A stretch of DNA of 64,000 nt from positions 16,363,114 through 16,427,113 of the forward strand of contig JARZZO010000008.1 of the NCBI GenBank assembly GCA_030544215.1, in the 5' to 3' direction. The notes below the pieces were generated by a model. It had not been told where the DNA came from, made no database searches, and worked only from the letters and a program-made list of their open reading frames with translations. Position numbers and translations under genes: made by a program. This stretch comes from Zantedeschia hybrid cultivar (lineage: Eukaryota > Streptophyta > Magnoliopsida > Alismatales > Araceae). Shown piece by piece: positions 55,572 to 64,000 of the stretch (positions are counted from its first letter, which is position 1; each line of letters begins with the position of its first letter).

Positions 55572-56163
55572 AATGACAGTAAAAAACCAACCCTCTTGGA
55601 ATATAGGAGTGTGAGGATAGGAGCTTTTTAATTTTTTCTTTTTTTATATAATTTGTTCTAAGAAGAACAATCAAGATTGTAATTAAAGGTCCAATGAAAT
55701 GTTTTTTTTTATAGATGATTTTTATTGAAAATTTACCAAAAAATGATCCATTTGTTTTTTCTACTGATTCTTGTAGTTCGAAGTCAAAATCAAAAAAATT
55801 AGAAGAACTGGTAAGATATTTTGGGTGATCCACATTTAAGAGGCCAAAATGAAAAAGTAATACTTGCTGCAACGGAGATATCCGCAGTACTGTTTGATGG
55901 GATAACCAATTCTGGTTCAGAATATCAATTCCTCCGATCCAAAAAGAATTAGTCTTATTCTAGAAATAAGGGGCCTCATTCTTCTCTATTTTTACACACA
56001 AAGTAGAGCTTAAACTAAAATTTCAGGGGTGAGACATTGACAGCAATTGTAAGGATTTATTTGTACCATCTGATCTTTGATTAAATTTAAAAAAATATAA
56101 AAAGGATCTTACTCAATGCAAATTGATGGCTCAAGTTGACTGCAATGTAGTAGGTATTATTGA
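55572..56163. other. Intergenic with fragments of the CTTGYTGCA MITE family
   Basis: AGTAATACTTGCTGCAAC at about 55856 matches an end of the MITE that follows. Otherwise AT-rich with no gene. Confidence 0.4.
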
Positions 56164-56650
56164 AAGAGTAATACTTGCTGCAATTTGGATTGCAATGCAT
56201 GGCACAATAGCCATCCTATCAGGTCCGATCGGACAGCTGCTGTGCAACCCGTCCAAAAATTTAGGAGGCAGTTTGGGGGCATTTTTCAATTTTTTTTAGT
56301 TTCTTGTCGGATTTTTAAAAAAAATTTGGAACGTCTAATTAAAAATCGGAAGATACATCCGGATTGTTCGGGTCGGCCCAGACCCGAATATATATTTTTT
56401 TTTTCAAAAAAAAAAGGACACAAACCTTGATTTATGTGCAACATTTTTTTTTTTTGAAAAAAAATATACATTCGGGTCGGGGTTAGCCCGAACAATTCGA
56501 ATGTACCTTCGGATTTTTTATTGGACATTCTAAAAAATTAAAAAAACTTCGACAAGTAAACAAAAAATAAAAAATGCCCCCAAACCGATCGGACCCGATT
56601 GGACAGTTGCTCGGACAGCTGCTTGCCATGCATTGCAAGTATTACTCTTA
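56164..56650. mobile_element. MITE with AAGAGTAATACTTGC termini
   Basis: About 487 bp; the left AAGAGTAATACTTGC and the right GCAAGTATTACTCTT are perfect inverted repeats. Subterminal GCATGGCA/TGCCATGC and the internal TTCGGGTCGG/CCCGACCCGAA-like arms add more self-complementarity. Related to the elements at 40041-40430 and 62197-62457. Confidence 0.75.
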
Positions 56651-56675
56651 CTGAAATCACATATAAGATTAGGCT

Positions 56676-57050
56676 TTTTGCGTATACTCCTAAAAGATAC
56701 CGTATTTGTATACACACTCACAATCTCGCATATTGTCATCAATACCTCTTAAATCTTAGCAAAAGTTGTACTTATATTTCTCCATCTAAAGATTTAGTAT
56801 AGATATCCATAAATTCACTAATAATTTATATATATACCCTTCAATTCACTAAAGTTTTGTCTATGTACTCCCGACAATTCCAATGTTATCATGATTTATG
56901 AATCTTTTTGATATTTCGTTGAAATTCACATTAGTCTGACATAGGGATATAAATGCAGCATTTTGAATATTTCAAGAGTACTTATGACAATATGTGAGAG
57001 TTTGGGATATAGATGAAATACGATATTTTTCAGGAGTATGCATGCAAAAT
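56676..57050. mobile_element. Long-TIR MITE, copy 1
   Basis: The left arm (TTTTGCGTATACTCCTAAAA...) and the right arm (...TTTTCAGGAGTATGCATGCAAAA) are imperfect inverted repeats over about 100 bases. A second inverted-orientation copy is at 58191-58550. Confidence 0.6.
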
Positions 57051-57267
57051 ATCCCATAAGATTTTGGAGTTACGGCGGCTTTGCACCGCTGGACGTCCAC
57101 ATCAGTTATTTATGGGCCATTGGGCGTATTGTCCCCTCAAGTCTCTGAGGATACTCCTTAAAATGATATCCGTCCTTGTATCCTATTTATCAAGTATGAA
57201 TACATATTTTATATCCATTTCAAGTGTGATACAAATATATTTAGATATACATTATCAGGATTGCAAC
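57051..57267. other. Short intergenic spacer
   Basis: Nothing recognised between the two MITEs. Confidence 0.4.
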
Positions 57268-57841
57268 TAGCAGTGTTCACCATTCGGTTCAAGTCAAAAA
57301 AATAAGTTAGAACCAGTCAATTGGGTTCAGTTTGATTTGGTTTGAACTTTTGAAACTTTTCGTTTAGGTTGAAACCAAACCGAATTAAGAATTTTGGTTT
57401 GGTTCAATTTCCCTTGTTCATCTTGAATAAATCGAACAAGTTAAAATGGCATAATTACAAAGAGTAAAATCCCAAATGACTTTTAGATAATACTTTTGGA
57501 TCGTCATCTCTTCCAAAAAAAAGGTGTTTGAGTCTTTAATTAAGTAGTTTAACTATAGTAGACATTTTAAGTCCCAACATCCAAATAATTTTTAAATAAT
57601 ATTTTTTGAATAGCCATCTTTCTGAAAATAATGTTGAAGTGGTCTGTGTAACTATTGTGGCCCATTATAAGGGTCAAACCGCTAACCAAACTGAACCACA
57701 CCAATTTATTTCAGTTTTATTTGATTCAATTTTAAACTTTTGCAATTTGATTTGATTTGCTTTGGCGCTACATTTTTGGTTTGATTTCATTGCTAAAATT
57801 TTACCCTTAAACCAAACAAAACTAAATCATGAATACATCTA
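57268..57841. mobile_element. Probable hAT-like MITE
   Basis: The left end TAGCAGTGTTCACCATTCGG resembles the reverse complement of the right end (TAGATGTATTCATGATTTAG). The flanks ATTGCAAC and GCTACAAC agree at 5 of 8 positions. The interior has GGTTTGGTT/AACCAAAC-rich arms typical of such elements. Confidence 0.5.
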
Positions 57842-58190
57842 GCTACAACTTTGGACGGGTCAACCGAAATCTGAGTGGACAAACTTGATGGTTGGATCGG
57901 GTTGAGCCAAGTTAGAATTGGGTTGGGGTAGAGTCAAAGTGGTCCTTCAAATTGATTTCAGTTGGGTTGGGTTGAAAGTCACCCAGCCCGACTTAACTGA
58001 GTCTGACATCAATATATATGAATGATAATTTAGATCACTAGAATATGTTTCGTTTGAAATTCTTAAAAAAAAATAGTTTAACAAAGATGTTCTCAAGTGG
58101 TAACCATGTAACTACATTTGTCCTCCTTTATTACTTTGTTCAGGTAGATAGTCATTCATATCTTTCTACACATAATTTTGGTATTAAGAT
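57842..58190. other. Spacer with GGGTTGGGTTG-rich element fragment
   Basis: 57855-58005 has the GTTGGG/CCCGAC composition of hAT-like MITE arms but no clear ends. Confidence 0.4.
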
Positions 58191-58550
58191 TTTTTTTTTT
58201 ACATTTATTTATACCTCCAAACTCCCACATATTATTTTCAATACCCTTGAAATCTCAAAAACAGCTATAACCCTCCATCAAAATAACGTGAAATCTAACG
58301 AAAATGTCAAAAAGATTATGTAAATCATGATAACGTTAGGGATATATATGTAAAATTCTAGTGAATTTAAGGCATCTATAGACAAAATATTAGTGAAATT
58401 AGGGGTATATATGTAAAATCTTTAGGTTTAATTTAACCACATTTTGACAGAGGGACATAACTACAACATTTATGAGATTTCAAGAATATTAAAATATGTG
58501 AGAGTTGGGATATAGATGCAAATATGATATTTTTTAACAGTATGTATAAA
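58191..58550. mobile_element. Long-TIR MITE, copy 2 (inverted relative to copy 1)
   Basis: The arms CTCCAAACTCCCACATATT and AATATGTGAGAGTTGGGATATAG-like sequence pair over about 80 bases. Its interior (AAATCATGATAACGTT) is the reverse complement of the interior of copy 1. Confidence 0.6.
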
Positions 58551-58787
58551 AAACTTCCAAAAAAAATACTTAAAAATATGTACTATCCGTCCTCAACTGA
58601 CCTAGCCTAATGAAGATTATATGGTTGGGCTGGGACATTATTGCATAAATTAGGTAAGAGGTTGAGGAGGTTGAGGCTCTTGAGTTGGGTTAGAATTGAC
58701 TCTAACCCATCCCGAACTGCAACCCTATATATTATTCATATTTATTTAAGTCTTATATTATAAAATCATATGTTTAACATAATTTTT

Positions 58788-58992
58788 AAGATTTTTTTAT
58801 ATATAAATCATCTTTGAAAGTGAATTAACAAAAAAATCATTCCTGAAAACGTATTAACACACATATCACTACCTTTAGCAAAATATTGCAGAAACATTTT
58901 GTTAAAGGTAATGATATGTGTGCTAATATGTTTTTGCGAATGATTCTTTTGCCAATTCACTTTTAAGGTTGATTTATATGTAAAAAAGCTCT
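58788..58992. repeat. Near-perfect foldback, about 95-bp arms with a 9-bp centre
   Basis: The left arm (TATAAATCATCTTTGAAAGTG...ACCTTTAGCAAAAT) and the right arm (ATTTTGTTAAAGGT...CACTTTTAAGGTTGATTTATA) pair along their whole length with few mismatches. No ORF. It could be a foldback MITE or a source of hairpin small RNA. Confidence 0.85.
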
Positions 58993-59217
58993 AATTTTTA
59001 TTCTTGAAAAGTTGACCACACGTTCAAAATTTTACTGCCTAAGGTTACTTCGTGTGAGCTTTTCACTACATTTGACTTATATCCCCATTCATTTACAATA
59101 AATATGAATATTAATTTTATAGACCGATGATCATTCACATTCAACTTCTTATTCTCACATAAAATATAAAAAAAACATAGATATATATGTATTAGTTCGA
59201 TATTCGGTATGTCTTAA

Positions 59218-59461
59218 GGGTGCGTTGGGAAAGGCTGTGTGGGCAGAGGAAAAGTCAAATAATCCAAAATCCACCTTGAGTATTTTCAAATGAACCAGCC
59301 CTCTTTGAGTTGTGTGTAGGAGTGAATTATGAGGGTGAAGAGAGAAATAGAGAGAAGGAAGTAACGATAACTTACTTTAGAAAAGCAAGAAGGAATGTGT
59401 TTTTGTATGACTTTTGGATTATTTCACTTTCCCTCCACCCTACAGTCTTTCTAAACGCACC
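59218..59461. mobile_element. PIF/Harbinger-like (Tourist) MITE
   Basis: Ends GGGTGCGTTGGGAAAG and CTTTCTAAACGCACC are imperfect inverted repeats of the GGGTGCGTTTGG type. CTTAAG is present at both borders (59213-59218, 59461-59466), consistent with a TAA/TTA target duplication. About 245 bp, non-coding. Confidence 0.75.
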
Positions 59462-59582
59462 TTAAGTATCAAATGGTTGATCAACCATTGATGCTTAATG
59501 GTCGGACCATGGGATTGACAGCCAATAGTTGTCTCCATCCCATAATATCAAATATTATATAGCATATTTGATATAATTTAAA

Positions 59583-60044
59583 GGAGGCGGATATAACGCG
59601 CCCTCCCTAAAATCCACCCTCTCTATTTTAAAAAATCATTAAAAAATTTAAAATATTCAAATATCCTTCCCCTCCTCCGGCGTCTAGGATGTTCCCCTCT
59701 TGAAATTTAATTTTCACCGTTAGATTAAAAAACTTAACCATAAATTGTCCAATCAAGTCCCTCATTATTTGAGGATCAAAACGAAAACCACAAAGAATGA
59801 GATCAACCCTAAAGATTAATTTGACGAATTTTATTTTTGTATTATTTTTTCAAAATTTTTAGACATTTATTTTTTGTACTTACCTGATCAGACAGTTTCG
59901 GTTGATCGTCAAGATCAGACAATGAAAGTTAAGACCACGGAGATGAGATCAACCCTAAGAGGCCTATTAATATTTAAAATTTTATGATTTTTTTTATTTT
60001 TCTAAATTAGGGGAGGGTGAATTTTCGGGTGGACTTATATTCTC
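59583..60044. mobile_element. Long-TIR MITE with GGATATAACGCG / GGACTTATATTCTC ends
   Basis: About 460 bp. The left arm (CACCCTCTCTATTTTAAAAAATCAT...) and the right arm (...ATGATTTTTTTTATTTTTCTAAATTAGGGGAGGGTG) pair imperfectly over about 80 bases. The interior contains two GAGATCAACCCTAA phrases in direct orientation. Confidence 0.6.
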
Positions 60045-62196
60045 AATTTTTAATATAATATATGTTTATCAATAATATTAAAAATATAAGGTAAACTATA
60101 CATACACATGGTTTAGCTCGGTGAAACTAAGGTTGAACTTACCAATGGCTAACTCAATTCAACCTGATGACCATTATATGATTGTAGTGTTATGGCTGGT
60201 ATAGTTGGCACTCATTGCTTGTGGTACCTGTATTCTTACAGGTCAGAAAATTATTGTTGTTTGAAGTACTTGCTGTAACGTCCCGAGGCATTAAAATTTG
60301 GAATCCATATGAATTGCAATGCCCCAAGGCTGCCATCCGATTGGCTGCAGTCGAGCGTCGGGCTCATACAGGTAGAGCACAGGCCATGCTTTTCTTTTAT
60401 TTTCTTTGCAGACCTTCTTTTTAAAAAAAATTTAGAGCATCTGATAAAAATAGATAGTAAGTCAGTGAGTTCTGGTCAGTCCCAAGCTCGTTTTATATTT
60501 TTATTTAAGAAAATTGTGCATCCCATTTTTTTATGTGCACAAAAAAATTCAAAAAAAATATACAATGAACTTCTGACCCGAGCTTACTAATTGTATTGTC
60601 TTTTTTTTTTTTATGGGACCTTATGCACCTAGGAGCGTACGAGCATCTTGCTGCCCTGCTATCCGATTTCCCGATCGGACAGCAGCTCATCTAGGAAAAC
60701 GGTTTTGTAATTTGCATATTTGACTCCACATTTGACACCACATACATAGCACACACAGTACAAGTGAGAGTCACAAATTTTACTCATGCATTTGCCATTC
60801 ATTTATCTTAAAATTTGTGTTGTGGGTGATGTCAAATGTACGAGTGACAAAATCGTTTTGCATACAACTACAGCCGTACTTGTGTACAACTGTAATTGTA
60901 CGACTACAACCGTACTAGTATACAATTGTAATTATATAACTACAACAATAACAGTACTACTACGATTATACACACCCATTACAGAAAATGCGTGTGGTAG
61001 AGATGAGAATGTGGAGATGAATGTGCAGAAATAGTAGAACAGACAATATACTTCTGTTGTCCCACCACTTCGTACTATTAGGTCAAGTAAAAGGCATCTC
61101 CTTGTTACTTTAAGGAAGTGCAGGGGGAAAAGAAACCACATGTCCTCAACAGGACGAACCATCCCACAACAAAACACCATGATCCCCGGTTGTCAAGATG
61201 GGGTCCAGAGACCAATCATAGACATGTCCTGCAGTAACTTATACTCAATTCACAATAGGCCCGTCACACCATCGGCCATTAAACTTACACCTCTTCAATA
61301 GCTTCTTTAGGAATTACAAGAGTCAAAAAATCTAAGGGAATGAAATAAGTTGGTGTTTAAATTAAAAGAGAGTTTCAGTATCAAGGATCTCAAATAAATC
61401 TGTGGAAAATCTAGATTCAAAGGTGGTGCTTATGGTGGAATATATGGAACATTTCATTTTCTTTACCAAATTAATCTGGTCTACTAGAGACACTAGAAAA
61501 ATGAAACTTTGACATTCTCTTCTTCTAGAAAGTTTCAGAGCTGCTGGTGCTGTCGTGCACACCACCCGTCTCTCTTAACAGCATAAAATTAACTTATGAT
61601 GGTGGCAAAGTTCTCACAATAACTGAATGTAGTTAAGTAATTACATGCAAATTAGATCCTGCCTAAAACAATGGAGAGAAAAAAGATGGTGGCAACTATT
61701 AAGAAATGATTTTGACCAGGAAGTCTCGCCCTTCCTACGACCAATTTGACCACAATCCAAGATGAATCCGGCAGTCCGATTAGGGATCATCTTCCAGGAA
61801 ACAATAATTTCCAGTTCGGAACTACCCTCGGACTCCCATCCTCCCAGGCGAAATCGAGCTTCTGCTAAGGCTCTGTACTATCATAAAAGGACATCCTGTT
61901 CAACAAGCAGAGGTATGCAATTTCTAGCCCAGTTCTCTCTAGCTTCTCTCTAGAATTCCTCAACTTTTCAACTTAAGCATCGGAGGAAGATCTCTCGGAT
62001 TACTATCAGGGGCCTTGAACAGTATTTTCTTTTGCAAGAGCAACTGAATTTCCTCCCTTCGATCACAAGTGAAAGATCTTGATCGTGGTGAACGAGATTT
62101 TTGCCCATCACATATTAATAAGATTATATTACGTGACTATATAATTTCTTAACTAATAAGATTTTGCATCAACGTGTCAATTGGCCAAGACAATGA
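60045..62196. other. Intergenic with a decayed CTTGYTGCA-type MITE
   Basis: 60255-60690 contains GTACTTGCTGTAACG at its left and GATCGGACAGCAGCTC near its right, with ATGTGCA-centred inverted pieces, so it is probably a diverged relative of the MITE at 56164-56650. A degenerate TACAAC(T/C)GTA repeat lies at 60865-60945. No gene is supported. Confidence 0.4.
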
Positions 62197-62457
62197 CTTG
62201 CTACACCGCCAGGGGCTATTACGCCTCCTGGAGGTGTTTGAATTAAAAAAAAAAAAAAACTTTTAAAATTTTTTAAGTAAGCTCCAACCCATCTTACATG
62301 GTTGTACAGTTCGATCTTGCACTGGACGACCCTAAAAAGATGAAAAAAAAAAAATTTATGGATTGTCCGATCTAAGATTAGATTGTACGATTATGTAGGA
62401 TATCATGGGGCCGACTAAAAATAATAATAAAAAAAGTACCGCTGAGAGGTGCAGTAA
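62197..62457. mobile_element. MITE of the CTTGYTGCACC family
   Basis: Left CTTGCTACACCGCCAG pairs imperfectly with right CTGAGAGGTGCAGTAAG. The interior is A-rich with CGATCTAAG/TTAGATTGTACGAT-type self-complementary pieces. About 260 bp. Confidence 0.5.
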
Positions 62458-63217
62458 GATTTTCCTTGCTTTTGAACTGTCAGCAAGGTTTTCTCATTAG
62501 GCAATTGCCTGATGACATTATGGCACGCTTTAAAATTCCCTTCCCCCCTTTTTTTTTGAACTCTCAAAATTCCCTCACGTTCACAACGGAGAATTCCATT
62601 ATTCCACTCTGCATTGCCCCTTGGCAACATGCGACGCGCCCTTTGCCACACCGAAGGTAGAGCTACGGAGAATTAGTCTTCTTCGTGCAAATAGGACATG
62701 ACCTTTTTCACAATGCACGAATTTGAATGCACGAATTTTTCCGTTGTTCTAGTGTTCTCATCAGTAGAGATATAGCTAGATTGACCCCCCAAAAAAAAGT
62801 AGAGATATGGCTAGATTTCTCTAGAGTAAATTAACTGCTCTACCCTCTGACTAAAAAATATCTACTGAAATGTATAATTCTGGTTCTTACTTACAAAACC
62901 TCATTTGTCTTTTCTTTGGTTTAGATGTTACTTGATGTGTTATAGAATATTGTAAAACATCATAAATAGTTGTAAAACAACATGTTTCTTATTATTAGAC
63001 TGTTGTAAAAAAATTTATGTTAATTTTCATACATTTGAAACATCTTAGTTATTGTATTCCAAAATTAGTTGACTTTCTTTTTTTAACTGATTATAGTACA
63101 TCCAAATCAATAATTACTCACCGTTAACAGTTGTAATTTTAAAATCAAAATTTTACAGACATTTTACAAGACACAAAATGTGCCCTTAGTTGGGTTCAGA
63201 ATAATTAAGGAAGCGAC
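62458..63217. other. Intergenic, nothing recognised
   Basis: AT-rich with no supported gene. Confidence 0.45.
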
Positions 63218-63355
63218 TAGGGGTGTCAATGGGCCGGGCCCAGCCCAGCCTAGCCATGGCCCAAGAAAGGCTTGAATTTCTGAACTTTAGCCCGGCATGG
63301 CCCGACCCACATATTAAATTCAGCCCAGCCCGGCCCATCCCGTGGTTTTGAATTT
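63218..63355. mobile_element. hAT-like MITE end fragment
   Basis: Starts TAGGGGTGTCAATGGGCCGG, the typical terminus of this hAT-like group, followed by CAGCCC/GGCCCG-rich sequence. The matching opposite end is missing, so it is truncated where the PPR-like sequence begins. Confidence 0.55.
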
Positions 63356-63383
63356 GACGGACACTTAATTGTACATTATAACA

Positions 63384-64000
63384 TCACCTGCAACTCAATG
63401 CGATTACCATCAACTTATGAGCCTCCTGTGTGTAACCTAAAATCATTGAATTGCAAATGGCCGAATCCCACTCTGTTAGTCCACTGAAGAATCGAATGGA
63501 ACCATCCAATCTGCCGTATTGCGAATACACGTCAATGACACTGCTTGAAATTATGAGAGGTAACCCATCTTGAAGCATAAGGTAAATGTTTGCTCACCCA
63601 TACACAGATTTCTCTGGTCTGCACAAACATTGAACACAATTGACATGATGAACTTACCAGGGAAGAGACCAGCACGCCACATTTAACCGAAGCAATCTAG
63701 TGCCGCCCATTCCATGTAACCTGATCTCTCATAGGTTAAGATCATTGTGTTCCAAGATATAACATCCCACGTACCCATGGAAAGAAACACAGCGCAGGCA
63801 TAATCCACAAGTATGAGCCTCTCATGCATCTCAATAAGAGCATTGCCAAGCACAACATTGGAGAAAACTAAATAACTCCTTACGGCATGCCCATGAATTT
63901 GCTTAGCATGATGGACCGAGGAGACGCATGCGCAGCAACCGAAAGTGTGAACCCGCTGGCCCCAACACCGAGCTCCAGCATCCGAAAGAGAACACCAAAC
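63384..64000 (-). pseudogene. PPR protein (PLS subfamily) pseudogene, cut by the window edge
   Basis: Reading the - strand gives successive PPR motif pieces: AKQIHGHAVRS, VVLGNALIEM, WDVISWNTMI, CADQRNLCMGEQ, then in another frame SSVIDVYSQYGRLDGSIRFF and NSMILGYTQE. TAA at 63683-63685 and at least two frame changes (near 63585 and 63900) break it. PPR proteins bind organelle RNA in a sequence-specific way (family knowledge). The gene would continue past 64000. Confidence 0.8.

Overview
The window is nuclear DNA from a flowering plant: repeat-dense, AT-rich between genes, with GT-AG introns, plant LTR retrotransposons and plant-specific domains (AP2/ERF, PPR, plant mobile domain). The one clearly intact host gene is GC-rich in a way that would fit a non-grass monocot, but the sequence does not settle the species. 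There are no bacterial operons, CRISPR arrays, rRNA or tRNA genes. About 90% of what can be recognised is transposable element.

Region 1 (5-30252) is a complete nested pair of Ty3/gypsy Tat-type LTR retrotransposons. The outer element (10-30247, + strand, target-site duplication CCAAC) has LTRs that differ by about 2% and a gag-pol broken by three in-frame stops, a frameshift and loss of one integrase catalytic Asp. The inner element (11006-28904, - strand, target-site duplication ATCAC) has two 1324-bp LTRs that differ at about four positions and a nearly intact gag-pro-pol, so it is a young insertion. Both elements share an unusual plan: between pol and the 3' LTR each carries a separate multi-exon gene in the opposite orientation. 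In the outer element this is a three-exon gene with a putative gypsy-type transposon (Transposase_28) domain and its own TATA box. In the inner element it is a seven-exon plant-mobile-domain gene in which every intron is phase 0. Both extra genes are damaged in this copy.

Region 2 (30253-41740) holds one solo LTR nested in another (31511-36524, interrupted by 33687-36034), a 3' remnant of a Copia-type element (37264 to about 39190), an hAT-type MITE and a second MITE. The nested solo LTR and the inner Tat element share a dispersed 30-bp dyad motif (GCGTC...GACGC), about 34 copies in all. The other solo LTR carries an array built on a different dyad, TAATCGATTA.

Region 3 (41741-44600) is the host gene: a cytokinin response factor (CRF, group VI AP2/ERF) with an intact 374-codon ORF, a probable 5' UTR intron, an upstream ORF and a G-box promoter.

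Region 4 (44600-64000) is gene-poor. It holds a Copia-like 3' LTR, two TRIM elements (one inside a MITE), a Copia-type solo LTR with TSD CATTC, hAT-like and Harbinger-like MITEs, several long-TIR MITEs, a near-perfect 95-bp foldback and degenerate tandem repeats. A PPR-protein pseudogene runs off the right edge.
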